Assembly: GCF_000236925.1 (NCBI RefSeq)
Contig: NC_016941.1
Coordinates: 2,430,566 to 2,494,565, forward strand
From: Staphylococcus argenteus
GTDB lineage: Bacteria; Bacillota; Bacilli; Staphylococcales; Staphylococcaceae
Direction of reading: 5' to 3'
DNA: 64,000 nt
A program made the position numbers and the translations under genes. The notes beneath the pieces are model-generated. The model was given only the letters and a program-made list of their open reading frames with translations, was not told where the DNA came from and did not search any database. Below are positions 47,522 through 59,590 of this stretch, piece by piece (the stretch's first letter is position 1; each line of letters starts with the position of its first letter).

Positions 47522-48329
47522 ATACATCACCCCTCATCACATGTTTAAAATGATCATTAATTTTCTTCTTCGTTGATAATAAATACTTTGTATAAACATG
47601 TTCTGGATGGTGTAAGACTGATTCACGCGTTCCTTGTTCAATCAGTTGACCATTTTTCATCACAACGACACGATCTGCAATTTTGTTTATGACTGTTAAA
47701 TCATGTGAAATGAAAATCATTGCACAGTCAAAATGTTTCTTAATATCTATAAAGGCTTCTAAAACATCATATTGTGTAATTGTGTCTAATGCAGTTGTTG
47801 GCTCGTCGGCAATGATTAACTTAGGTTTCAACGCTAAAGCTAAGGCAATCATTAATCGCTGTAACATACCACCTGACAACATATAAGGATATGATTTTAA
47901 AATACGTTTAGGATCTTTCAAACTTAAATAATCCATATATTCAATTAATGTCTTTTCAATCTCTTGGGTAGACAATGATGTATGTACTTTCATCGTTTCA
48001 AACATTTGTTTACCTACTGTTGTCGATGGATCAAAAGCACGACTACCTTGTTGCATCACCATCGCAATATCTTTACCACGATACTTTTTCAGTTGTGATT
48101 CGGATAATGACAACATTGGTGTACCATCAAAGATAATTTCACCTGTCACCCCGAGTCGCTCGGGATTCAAACCAATAATCGACTTACAAGTAATCGATTT
48201 ACCGCTACCACTTTCACCAATAACGCCAAGTGTTTCACCTTTAGTTACTGTGAAATGCACATCGCTAACGAGTGGTTGATCTGTCCATGTATCTGTAATC
48301 GTCAAATGCTTAACTGTTAACAAAGTCAT
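47514..48329 (-). CDS. cntD: Staphylopine-metal ABC importer ATPase CntD
   Basis: A 271-residue Opp/Dpp-type ATPase with Walker A GESGSGKSI, signature LSGGMLQR, Walker B LIIADEPTTALD and switch histidine in FISHDLT. It shares one base with the cntC stop (TAATG). Pairs with CntF. Confidence 0.92.
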   Translation of the reverse strand: MTLLTVKHLTITDTWTDQPLVSDVHFTVTKGETLGVIGESGSGKSITCKSIIGLNPERLGVTGEIIFDGTPMLSLSESQLKKYRGKDIAMVMQQGSRAFDPSTTVGKQMFETMKVHTSLSTQEIEKTLIEYMDYLSLKDPKRILKSYPYMLSGGMLQRLMIALALALKPKLIIADEPTTALDTITQYDVLEAFIDIKKHFDCAMIFISHDLTVINKIADRVVVMKNGQLIEQGTRESVLHHPEHVYTKYLLSTKKKINDHFKHVMRGDVCD

Positions 48330-49195
48330 TATTGCACCACTCCTTTCTTCACAGAACGAAGTTTCTCTTTAGAAGAGATGCGGGGATCAATGGCAACTTG
48401 TAATGAATCAGATAAGAAATTAAAGGCCATCACGATAATGACTATGGCAATACCAGGAGCAAACATCATTTCAGGATGCGTAAACATCACTTTTCTCGCT
48501 TCATTAAGCATCATACCCCACTCTGCAGTAGGTGCTTTGACACCTAATCCTAAAAATGAAAAGCCAGATATCTGCAAGATCATTGAACACATCGAACTAC
48601 TAGAGATGATAGCAATATCTGCTAACGTTAAAGGCATAATATGTTTATGTATAATTTTCATATCATTCATGCCAATTGTTTTAGCAAATTTCACATGGTC
48701 TGAAGCCGTATATTGCATAACGCTTGTACGAATAACACGACAGAACCATGCCCAACGCGTCAATATAAATGCCATAATAATATTTTCAGCACCCATACCA
48801 AACAGTGCAATTAATGCTAACGTCACAACATAACTAGGGAACGCTAACATAACATCACACGCACGCATAATGATTGCATCCACAAACCCTTGGAAGTATC
48901 CTGATAAGAAACCTAAAATAGAGCCTATAAATACAGAAACAAATAATGCTACAAAGACATATAACAAACTTGGTCTAATAGCATAAATGAGTCTTGTTAA
49001 AATATCTCTACCTAAATGGTCCGTGCCTAATAAATGTTGAAAACTGATACCTGCAAATTTGTTTGCTGTATCAATATGGTTAGGATCATAAAATGTCACA
49101 AGTGGTGCTGCTAATCCTAAAAAGACATATAATACAATAATGCCTAAAGCAATCACTGCACCTTTATCTTGTAATAATCGTTTTAAAATTATCAT
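48329..49195 (-). CDS. cntC: Staphylopine-metal ABC importer permease CntC
   Basis: A 288-residue DppC-type permease with an N-terminal extra helix, HLLGTDHLGRDILTRLIYAIRPSL (family signature), and the EAA-like loop FAKTIGMNDMKIIHKHIMPLTLADIAIISSS. It overlaps cntB by four bases. Confidence 0.92.
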   Translation of the reverse strand: MIILKRLLQDKGAVIALGIIVLYVFLGLAAPLVTFYDPNHIDTANKFAGISFQHLLGTDHLGRDILTRLIYAIRPSLLYVFVALFVSVFIGSILGFLSGYFQGFVDAIIMRACDVMLAFPSYVVTLALIALFGMGAENIIMAFILTRWAWFCRVIRTSVMQYTASDHVKFAKTIGMNDMKIIHKHIMPLTLADIAIISSSSMCSMILQISGFSFLGLGVKAPTAEWGMMLNEARKVMFTHPEMMFAPGIAIVIIVMAFNFLSDSLQVAIDPRISSKEKLRSVKKGVVQ

Positions 49196-50127
49196 CGTGC
49201 GCCCTCCCTTAATCTTGGATTTAATAGCGCATTAATGATATCTGCCAATGTATTAAATACGATAAATAATACCGCTACAATTAATACATACGCTTGAATA
49301 ACTGGGAAGTCGTGTTCTAGTATCGCTTTTAAACTTAATTGACCTAGTCCAGGCCAAGCAAATATATATTCGATAACTACAAGTCCCCCCATAATCATTG
49401 GTATAGACATACAAAAAATTGATACCGCAACTTGTAATGCATTACGCAACACATGCAGCATTAATGTGATTGATTTCACACCACTAGCTCTTAAATAAAG
49501 TACGTAGTCTTCGTTTAATTGTTCCACCATTGAACGTCTAACATTTCTAAAGTAAATACCAGCATACGCAATCGTAATAACAATCACTGGCAATATGTAA
49601 CTTTCTGGACCTGTTAATCCAGAAGTCGGCAATAGGTTTAACTTCACTGAAACGTATATAATAAGAATTGAAGCTATCCAATATGAAGGTAATGCAGTTA
49701 GAAAGAAAGCCACTGAACGTATCGCACGATCAGTGAACTTTCCTCTTTTTAATGCACTAACTACACCTAAAATAATCGATGTAATCATTACCATAACACT
49801 TGAAATGATAGTTAATTTCAATGTATTCATAAATGCTGGGCCAATGCGTTCAGCAACAGGATCACCTGTAATGTAACTAGTACCAAAATTAAACTGCATT
49901 GCTTCGATTAACCAATTTTTATATTGAATTAACAATGGATCATTGAAGCCATACTTTTCATTCGTTTCTGCAATCAACTCCGGTGTTACATTCGGTGTCC
50001 CTTGAGCATGTAAAATTGTCACAGCTGGATTTTCATTTGTAATATACGTCAATAGAAATGTCATAAAACTTACTACAATCACTAATGGAAACATGAGCGC
50101 AATACGTTTTAAGATAAATTTGAACAT
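49192..50127 (-). CDS. cntB: Staphylopine-metal ABC importer permease CntB
   Basis: A 311-residue DppB-type permease: ALMFPLVIVVSFMTFLLTYI first helix, YGFNDPLLIQYKNWL, and YLRASGVKSITLMLHVLRNALQVAVSI as the ATPase-contact loop. It starts 12 bases after cntA. Confidence 0.92.
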   Translation of the reverse strand: MFKFILKRIALMFPLVIVVSFMTFLLTYITNENPAVTILHAQGTPNVTPELIAETNEKYGFNDPLLIQYKNWLIEAMQFNFGTSYITGDPVAERIGPAFMNTLKLTIISSVMVMITSIILGVVSALKRGKFTDRAIRSVAFFLTALPSYWIASILIIYVSVKLNLLPTSGLTGPESYILPVIVITIAYAGIYFRNVRRSMVEQLNEDYVLYLRASGVKSITLMLHVLRNALQVAVSIFCMSIPMIMGGLVVIEYIFAWPGLGQLSLKAILEHDFPVIQAYVLIVAVLFIVFNTLADIINALLNPRLREGAR

Positions 50128-50139
50128 CTAATTGCTCCT

Positions 50140-51738
50140 TTATTTATACTGCATTTCATTGAATGGTAATTCATACTGTGATTGTGTGAATGATACTTTT
50201 TCTAAATCTTTCGGTGCAACAACTGTCATGCTACCGTGAGAAATCGGAATAAAAATACCTTCATCATCAATTTGTTTCAAAATGTTTTCATAAGCGTCAG
50301 AACGTTCTTTACCATTTTGAATCTTAAATGCATCATCTATGCTGTTATAAATTTTATCTTTGTTCTCAATTCCTGATGTCGCACTTTCATAACCATTTTT
50401 TGCTTTAAATGCTGCAATTGTACTTTGCGGATCGTATAATAATCCCCAAGTTTGGTTGAACATTAAATCATAATCACCTGAAGTACGACGTTCAGCAATT
50501 TTATCTGATGTTTCACCGTTAATGTTTAATTTAATACCCATTTTCTTAAATTCTGCTTGTAAGTATTCTGCTTGTTCTTTTTGACTTGAAGAACCTTTGT
50601 CATAGTACATTGCCATTTCAAGGTTTTTACCATCTTTTTGACGAACATCGCTGTCTTTACCTTTCTTCCAGCCAGCTTCATCTAATAATGATTCTGCTTT
50701 TTTAAGGTCATACTTACGTGTTGGCATATCGAAATTAATGTCTGTTACATTTTTCGCAAATAATTGAGTTGCTGGTTTTTCTTGGCCATCTAAAATTTCT
50801 TTGGCAATTTTATCTCTGTTTACCATATGACCAATCGCTTGTCTGACTGTTTTGTCACTGACAGCATTATCTTTTTTACCAGAATTGACAACTAACATTT
50901 TCGTATTCATTGGTTGACTACGTTTAACTTGATAGTCGCCTGTATCTTTCAATTGTTTTAAAGAGTCTTTGTCTAAGCTATCTGTACCTCTATCATCAGT
51001 GAAGGCAAAGTTTGTTTCACCTTTTTTCATTGATAGGAATGCTGTTTCACCAGCAGGCATCACTTTAGCTTGTACTTTATTAAGCTTAGATTTTTCGCCC
51101 CAATATTGATCGTTTTTGTTAAAGTCTGCAGACTCGTCTTTTTTATGCTCACCTAATTTAAATGGACCTGTACCATCGAACTTTTTAACGCCATCTTTCG
51201 TTGTACCGTTTTTAAAGTCTTTCGGAGACACAAATACATATGGACGAGGCATTGCTAATTCAGCTAATGCTGGTTGATATGCTTCTTTCAAATTCAATTC
51301 AACCGTATACTTATCTTTAACTTTTACATTGTCAATCAATGTTGAAATTTTTAACCAAGAATGCAATTTTTTATTTTGTTGAACCGCATCGATATTTTTC
51401 TTAACTGCATCAGCATCAAATGGCGTTCCATCATGGAATTTCACATCATCTCTTAAATGGAATGTATATGTCTTCCCATCTTCAGAAATATCCCATTTTT
51501 TAGCTAGTAACGGTTTGATACCATCTTTCGTGTTACGTACAAGTGGCTCATAAATCATACTCTCAGCAGACATAGATCCACCGTAAACATGCGGATTCAT
51601 ATCCCCGATATCTTTAACCGTTGTATACGTTAATTGCTTATTCTCTTTCTTTTCTTCTAAGCCTTTATTACCACCACAGCCAGTTAAAATTATCCCTGAT
51701 GCAAGTAACATCGCACTCATTTTAGTTAGTTTTCTCAT
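50140..51738 (-). CDS. cntA: Staphylopine-metal binding lipoprotein CntA
   Basis: A 532-residue family 5 (Opp/Dpp/Nik) substrate-binding lipoprotein: MRKLTKMSAMLLASGIILTG followed by lipidated C21, GGSMSAESMIYEPLVRN, HDGTPFDADAVKKN, VRQAIGHMVNRDKIAKEIL and YDLMFNQTWGLLYDPQS. It captures the staphylopine complexes of nickel, cobalt, zinc and related metals outside the membrane. A separate promoter with a Zur-like box lies in the 139-base gap before it, so the transport genes may be transcribed independently of cntKLM. Confidence 0.93.
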   Translation of the reverse strand: MRKLTKMSAMLLASGIILTGCGGNKGLEEKKENKQLTYTTVKDIGDMNPHVYGGSMSAESMIYEPLVRNTKDGIKPLLAKKWDISEDGKTYTFHLRDDVKFHDGTPFDADAVKKNIDAVQQNKKLHSWLKISTLIDNVKVKDKYTVELNLKEAYQPALAELAMPRPYVFVSPKDFKNGTTKDGVKKFDGTGPFKLGEHKKDESADFNKNDQYWGEKSKLNKVQAKVMPAGETAFLSMKKGETNFAFTDDRGTDSLDKDSLKQLKDTGDYQVKRSQPMNTKMLVVNSGKKDNAVSDKTVRQAIGHMVNRDKIAKEILDGQEKPATQLFAKNVTDINFDMPTRKYDLKKAESLLDEAGWKKGKDSDVRQKDGKNLEMAMYYDKGSSSQKEQAEYLQAEFKKMGIKLNINGETSDKIAERRTSGDYDLMFNQTWGLLYDPQSTIAAFKAKNGYESATSGIENKDKIYNSIDDAFKIQNGKERSDAYENILKQIDDEGIFIPISHGSMTVVAPKDLEKVSFTQSQYELPFNEMQYK

Positions 51739-51781
51739 TCGTTTTTCCTCTTTCTAAATTGATAAGTTGCATTACTTAATC

Positions 51782-51800
51782 AAATCGTAATGATTATTTT
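51782..51800 (-). promoter_or_regulatory. Zur-like box at the internal cntA promoter
   Basis: AAATCGTAATGATTATTTT has a full TCGTAAT half-site and a degenerate second half of the Zur consensus (TCGTAATNATTACGA). It lies just downstream of the candidate -10 at the expected start of transcription, the same relative place as the Zur box at the cntK promoter. Confidence 0.55.
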
Positions 51801-51805
51801 TCTCA

Positions 51806-51835
51806 ATTATTTGCTTATTTTTATGTAAATGTCAA
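51806..51835 (-). promoter_or_regulatory. Internal promoter upstream of cntA
   Basis: On the minus strand a perfect TTGACA (51835-51830) and AATAAT (51811-51806, five of six matches) are spaced by 18 bases, about 70 bases before the cntA start. Confidence 0.65.
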
Positions 51836-51877
51836 ACATAATTCAATAATTTTTTTCTTTTATAAAACTTCAAACCC

Positions 51878-54825
<2,948 letters not shown>

Positions 54826-54859
54826 ACGACACTCCTTTAGATGTAATTTTAGAGCCTCT

Positions 54860-55150
54860 TATGCAGTTGGTGCGAAGCAAGCAACTGTATTCCTCTAAGT
54901 CTGTAATTTTAATTACTAGAAGATGAACCTAATAGCTTTTTATCTATTAGGTAAGTCATGCTAATTCGCAAAAGCGAAAAGCATGGCTTTATATGCAGTT
55001 GTTGCGAATGCAAACAACTGTATTCCTCTGGTGCTTTTATTAAAAATAATTGAAAAAGAACCTAATAGTTTCCCATCTATTAGGCAAGTCATACTCATTC
55101 GCAGAACGAAAAGTATGACTTAGTGTTCGGTTGTTGCGTTAGCATGCAAC
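54860..55150. repeat. Tandem 132-base structured repeats in the cntK leader
   Basis: Two full copies and a partial third start near 54863, 54995 and 55127. Each full copy holds three hairpins: GCAGTTG..CAACTGT; CCTAATAG/CTATTAGG (54928-54951 and 55061-55084); and a long one, AGTCATGC..TTCGC-AAAA-GCGAA..GCATGGCT in copy 1 and AGTCATAC..TTCG..CGAA..GTATGACT in copy 2. The stem changes are matched on both sides, which supports selection on RNA structure. The third copy keeps GGTTG..CAACC. Absent elsewhere in the window. Confidence 0.8.
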
Positions 55151-55276
55151 CGCAAACTTATTTAAAAGTGCTTCATGTGGCTCTATAAGTAAATGCAATT
55201 GTCCGTTTAACCACACCTACTTAAATGCGTATACTGTTTTCCCCTCAACTAAAACTTCAAAAAAGTTGCAGAAAAC

Positions 55277-55297
55277 AAATCGTAACAATTACGATTT
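55277..55297 (-). promoter_or_regulatory. Zur box at the cntK promoter
   Basis: AAATCGTAACAATTACGATTT is a near-perfect palindrome matching the Zur consensus TCGTAATNATTACGA at all but one position. It covers the expected transcription start, so zinc-loaded Zur should repress the operon. Confidence 0.85.
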
Positions 55298-55303
55298 GAT
55301 TAT

Positions 55304-55332
55304 ATACTATATTAGTTGAGAATCATTGTCAA
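55304..55332 (-). promoter_or_regulatory. cntK promoter
   Basis: On the minus strand, a perfect TTGACA (55332-55327) and TAGTAT (55309-55304) spaced by 17 bases. A better TATAAT lies five bases further, but at 22-base spacing. Confidence 0.65.
55317..55331 (-). promoter_or_regulatory. Fur box overlapping the cntK -35 element
   Basis: TGAGAATCATTGTCA matches 13 of 15 positions of the 7-1-7 Fur core TGATAATNATTATCA and lies directly over the -35 box. Confidence 0.75.
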
Positions 55333-55433
55333 TAAAGGTTGTACATGTATTTTCATATTTCTAAATACGTTTATTCCTCAAACATCGCTTATTCAACACT
55401 TCCGAGACATTTTGAAAATTTTTACCAATAAAA

Positions 55434-55472
55434 AAGACTAGCTCCAACGTACAATACGTTAAAACTAGCCTT
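55434..55472 (-). terminator. Terminator after the MBL-fold hydrolase gene
   Basis: AAGACTAGC..AACGTA near 55434-55452 pairs with TACGTT..CTAGCCTT near 55455-55472. On the minus strand a TTTTTTATT tract follows. Confidence 0.7.
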
Positions 55473-55500
55473 AATCCATAAGATTTAAATTATCAACAAT

Positions 55501-56268
55501 TTATTTTTCAAACGTTAATAAGTCTCCATCGTTTGGAGCGACTACTCTATTAGTTAATTCATGTGATTCTAAAAATGCATGTAAGTCTTTACGAGATAAA
55601 TGCCAATGATTGACTGCTTCCATATGCACAACAACAATTTGCGCAAGTGGCAATGTATTAGCAACTTTTAACACATCATGTTCATCCATAACTAATGGAC
55701 CACCTTCAAAGAATTGATTTGCACCACCATTAAGAACAACAACATCTGGTTGATACGTTTTTAATGCTTTTTCAACACCTTCAAACCAAACTGTATCTGC
55801 TGCTAGGTATAGTGTTGGCTCTTCAGAATGTTTTAAAATCATGCCGTGAACATGTCCTGTCATATTTAATATTTCTCCATGACCATGTTGAGCATCAGTT
55901 TTAATCAACTCAATTTCTCCAATGTGTGTCACATCATTAAATACAGAAACGTTTGTAAACCCATAACTCTCTACTTCACTAGCATCTTCTTCATTTTGTG
56001 CGTAAATTTTAATATCTTTCGGCAATACTTCAATTGCTTTCGGATCAAAATGATCAATATGCAAATGCGTTAAAATCACTAAATCAATGTCATTTATAAT
56101 GTCTTCAATTGACATAGGTAGTTCTACAAGCGGATTTTTTTGATCTTGTCTCGGTGAATTTGGAAAAGGGTCAAATGAACCTTTATCACTTAACATTGGA
56201 TCAAGTAAAATATATTTCCCCCCATATTCAATAACAGCCGTTGCATTTCTTATATGTCTAATATTCAT
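55501..56268 (-). CDS. Metal-dependent hydrolase, metallo-beta-lactamase fold (UlaG/YtkL-like)
   Basis: A 255-residue soluble protein with the dinuclear site motif THLHIDHFD (H68, H70, D72, H73), an N-terminal RHIRNATAVIEYGGKYILLDPML, QHGHGE near 128, YLAADTVWFEG and VVHMEAVNHW. These fit the UlaG/UPF0173 branch of the MBL fold. The substrate is unknown. The start has GGGGG as ribosome site. Monocistronic, adjacent to but not part of the cnt operon. Confidence 0.85.
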   Translation of the reverse strand: MNIRHIRNATAVIEYGGKYILLDPMLSDKGSFDPFPNSPRQDQKNPLVELPMSIEDIINDIDLVILTHLHIDHFDPKAIEVLPKDIKIYAQNEEDASEVESYGFTNVSVFNDVTHIGEIELIKTDAQHGHGEILNMTGHVHGMILKHSEEPTLYLAADTVWFEGVEKALKTYQPDVVVLNGGANQFFEGGPLVMDEHDVLKVANTLPLAQIVVVHMEAVNHWHLSRKDLHAFLESHELTNRVVAPNDGDLLTFEK

Positions 56269-56500
56269 GATATATCCCCCTACATTTATTATCTTGTATT
56301 GTGACAGAACAAGTATAATTAAGCTATTTTTTTGACTATGATTTATTTCATAAAGCGCATCATCGTTTATACTAATATAGATTTCACATTAAAAATTAAA
56401 TAGTTTCATTAATCGTTTTTACAGCATTATGAAATGCGGAAATCATATATAAAAGCGCACCTTTATTTTTCATTAAATAAAGAATTCACCTCAATCATTT

Positions 56501-57319
56501 TCACTCTATTGAACGTTTCCATTCACTGTCACTTAACATCTCACCTGGCCACGTGTATGCCATCACACCACCATCAATTCGAATCGTCTCTCCCGTTATA
56601 AACGAACTATCGTCAGATGCTAAGAAGACTACTAATTTAGCAACTTCTTCCGGTTTTCCTAAACGTCCAAGTGGAGTCATCCATTTTTGGTTTTCTCTGA
56701 AAGTTTTACCCGCTTCATCTTCACTTGTACCAGTCAATTTATCTACTAACGGTGTTTCGATAGTTCCAGGTGCAATTGCATTAGCTCGAATACCATCTCG
56801 TCCATATTCTATTGCAATTGATTTTGTGAAATTAATCACTGCGCCTTTCGCAGCATTATATCCTGACCGATACAAGTCTGCCGCTTGTCCTGAAAATGAA
56901 GATGTATTAACAATAGAGCCACCGTGAGTCATCATTAAAGGTAATACCATTTTCGTCATTAAAAATGTGCCACGCATATCTACATTCATAATCTTGTCAT
57001 ACACATCTAAAGGGTACTCATGAATTCTACCTGCCGCATTATCTACACCTGCGTTATTAAATAGTACATCAATCTGTCCAAATTGTTCTTTTACTTTAGA
57101 TACAAAGTCTACCACTTGTTGTTCATCTGAAATATCCACATTATACGCCTTCGCATTGTCACCATTAATTTTAATTTTTTCGACAGTCTCTGATACCACT
57201 TCTGCTATGTCTACTGCCAATACATACGCACCTTCTTGAGCTAAAGCGATTGCTGAAGCTTGTCCAATACCTGTACTTGCTCCTGTTACAACTACAACTT
57301 TATTTTCCAAACGTTTCAT
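56501..57319 (-). CDS. Short-chain dehydrogenase/reductase
   Basis: A 272-residue classical SDR. The NAD(P) site TGASTGIG is at residues 12-19, NNAG near 88, the catalytic serine in TSSFSG and Y154-x-x-x-K158 (SGYNAAKGA). The C-terminal RIDGGVMAYTWPGEML is typical of glucose-1-dehydrogenase- or 3-oxoacyl-like members. Substrate unknown. It lies divergent to the AbgT transporter. Confidence 0.88.
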   Translation of the reverse strand: MKRLENKVVVVTGASTGIGQASAIALAQEGAYVLAVDIAEVVSETVEKIKINGDNAKAYNVDISDEQQVVDFVSKVKEQFGQIDVLFNNAGVDNAAGRIHEYPLDVYDKIMNVDMRGTFLMTKMVLPLMMTHGGSIVNTSSFSGQAADLYRSGYNAAKGAVINFTKSIAIEYGRDGIRANAIAPGTIETPLVDKLTGTSEDEAGKTFRENQKWMTPLGRLGKPEEVAKLVVFLASDDSSFITGETIRIDGGVMAYTWPGEMLSDSEWKRSIE

Positions 57320-57553
57320 CCCTAGTACGCCTCACTTTCAAATCATTAACTACAATCATTACTTTCCACATCTGCCCATCATATAAACTTAAAAACCATA
57401 AAGATAGTCGGTATCCCAACTTAAACCAACAATCCATAATTTTTCATATTATAAAAATTTCTATTTTCAACTACATTATTTTCAGAAAATTGTTACTTTT
57501 AAAAGTGTTTTTTGTTACAATTTAAATATTTAACAAAGGGGGAGGAATAATAG

Positions 57554-59092
57554 ATGACATCTAAAGATCGACAAAAAGGTTCTATCGTCAATGGTTTCTT
57601 AAATAGCGTTGAAAAAATTGGCAATAAGCTACCAGATCCAAGTGTATTATTCTTTTTAATGTGTGTTGGCTTAGCTATTTTGACATGGGTAATCTCACTC
57701 TTCAATGTATCTGTTAAGCATCCAGGTACACATCAAACAATTCATGTCAAAAATATTTTAAGTCATGATGGTTTCACAATGATTATGAATGACGCCATAA
57801 AAAATTTCTCGGAGTTTCCAGCATTAGGTTTAGTGCTTGCTGTTATGATTGGTATTGGCGTCGCAGAGAAAACAGGATACTTCGATAAATTAATGATTTC
57901 TGTTGTGAATCGCGCACCACGATTCTTAATTTTACCAACTATTATTTTGATTGGAATTTTAGGTAGTACGGCTGGTGATGCTGCAACAATTATTTTACCG
58001 CCACTTGCAGCCATGCTTTTCATTAAGATTGGCTATCACCCTATCGCGGGATTGACGATGGCTTATGCTTCCGCTGTTGGTGGATTTGCCGCAAATATTG
58101 TTGTTGGTATGCAAGATGCTTTAGTGTATTCATTTACAGAACCAGCAACACGCATCGTTTCAGATACAATTAAAACAAACGTTGCAATGAACTGGTATTT
58201 TATCGCAGCGAGTGTTGTTATATTATTACCAACTATATTATTAGTAACAACTAAGCTCATTATTCCGAGACTAGGAAAATATGATGACAGTTTAATGCAT
58301 GATGACCATGAAGAAACGTCTTCACATATTACTGACAAAGAAGCACATGCTTTAAAATGGGCAAATATTAGTTTCATAGTAACAATTATTTTATTAATTA
58401 TTGCTGCTATTCCTGAACATAGTTTTTTAAGAAATGCTAAAACGGGTAGCTTACTAGACAATGCGCCTTTAATTAATGGCGTCGGATTAATTATTCTGGT
58501 CGTATTTTTAATCCCTGGCTTAGTTTATGGTATTTTAAGTAAAGAAATCCAAAGCACGAAAGATTTAGGGAAGATGTTTGGAGAAGCTGTAGGGTCAATG
58601 GGTACTTTTATCGTTATCGTTTTCTTCGCAGCACAATTACTCGCATTTTTAAAATGGAGTAATCTAGGAATTATCGCTGCCGTTAAAGGCGCTAAATTGT
58701 TAGAACATCAAAATGGTATTGTGCTAATTTTAGGCATAATCATTTTAAGTGCAACCGTAAACTTATTAATTGGTAGTGCATCTGCGAAATGGGGGATTTT
58801 AGGCCCCATTTTCGTGCCAATGCTCATTATTATTGGGTTCCATCCAGCCTTTACACAAGCCATTTACCGTGTAGGCGATTCAATTACCAACCCAATTACA
58901 CCGATGATGCCGTACTTACCTTTATTATTAACTTATGCACAAAAATACGATAAACGCATGAAACTCGGAGCCTTACTTTCTAGTTTAATGCCGTATTCAA
59001 TCGCGCTAAGTATTGTGTGGACAATATTTGTCATCATTTGGTTCTTATTAGGTATCCCTGTTGGACCAGGTGGACCGATATTCGTTAAATAG
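57554..59092 (+). CDS. AbgT family transporter
   Basis: A 512-residue transporter of the AbgT family. The N-terminus NGFLNSVEKIGNKLPDPSVLFFLMC is a clear family signature; also GIGVAEKTGYFDKLM, the GSTAGDAATIILPPLAAMLF hairpin, and near the end LIGSASAKWGILGPIFVPML with GDSITNPITPMMPYLPLLL. The family imports p-aminobenzoyl-glutamate or exports sulfonamides. Ribosome site GGGGGAGG. Confidence 0.9.
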   Translation: MTSKDRQKGSIVNGFLNSVEKIGNKLPDPSVLFFLMCVGLAILTWVISLFNVSVKHPGTHQTIHVKNILSHDGFTMIMNDAIKNFSEFPALGLVLAVMIGIGVAEKTGYFDKLMISVVNRAPRFLILPTIILIGILGSTAGDAATIILPPLAAMLFIKIGYHPIAGLTMAYASAVGGFAANIVVGMQDALVYSFTEPATRIVSDTIKTNVAMNWYFIAASVVILLPTILLVTTKLIIPRLGKYDDSLMHDDHEETSSHITDKEAHALKWANISFIVTIILLIIAAIPEHSFLRNAKTGSLLDNAPLINGVGLIILVVFLIPGLVYGILSKEIQSTKDLGKMFGEAVGSMGTFIVIVFFAAQLLAFLKWSNLGIIAAVKGAKLLEHQNGIVLILGIIILSATVNLLIGSASAKWGILGPIFVPMLIIIGFHPAFTQAIYRVGDSITNPITPMMPYLPLLLTYAQKYDKRMKLGALLSSLMPYSIALSIVWTIFVIIWFLLGIPVGPGGPIFVK

Positions 59093-59167
59093 CAGTATTT
59101 TTAAGCCACTAAACGAGGATTCTAATCGTTCAGTGGCTTTCATAATATAAATATTTAAGACATAAAA

Positions 59168-59590
59168 CTATAAATTTTCACTAATAATGTTCAATCGATT
59201 CCAACTATTGATTTGATTTACCACGAATACTAAATCTGTAATTTGCTCTTCATCATAAAATGTTTTTAGTCTTTCGATAATATCGAATTTTTTAAAATCT
59301 TTAATCGCATTTAATTTTTCAGCAAATTCTAAGGTCACTTTTTCTTCCTGTGAAAATAAATCTAGATGATTATAACTCATCACTTCATCGATTTTCATTT
59401 GCGTTACACCTAAATCTTTCAGTTCTTTCTTATGAAGATCAACACAATAGTTACAGCCATTAATTTTCGAAATCAGTAACTTAATCAAAGCACTTAGTTC
59501 ATCATTCACTGGTGATTGATGAATAAATGTCTCACCTTGATTCATCACAGACATTAACTCTCCATTTTGTTTCTTGTAATTATACGGCAT
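59168..59590 (-). CDS. Carboxymuconolactone decarboxylase/AhpD-like protein
   Basis: A 140-residue alpha-helical protein with the AhpD-type redox motif C46-N-Y-C49 followed by H53 (INGCNYCVDLHKKEL). It resembles alkylhydroperoxidase family proteins that use the CxxC pair to reduce peroxides. The rest (MSYNHLDLFSQEEKVTLEFAEKLN) is typical. Monocistronic. Confidence 0.85.
   Translation of the reverse strand: MPYNYKKQNGELMSVMNQGETFIHQSPVNDELSALIKLLISKINGCNYCVDLHKKELKDLGVTQMKIDEVMSYNHLDLFSQEEKVTLEFAEKLNAIKDFKKFDIIERLKTFYDEEQITDLVFVVNQINSWNRLNIISENL

Noticed and set aside
54860-55150. Cnt leader repeats as an integron attC or insertion-sequence remnant
   Set aside because: No integrase or transposase, no terminal repeats or target duplication; the compensated stem changes point to RNA structure instead.
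57250-57525. Plus frame of 91 residues between the SDR and AbgT genes
   Set aside because: Overlaps the start of the SDR gene on the other strand and is low-complexity leucine- and isoleucine-rich translation of AT-rich DNA.
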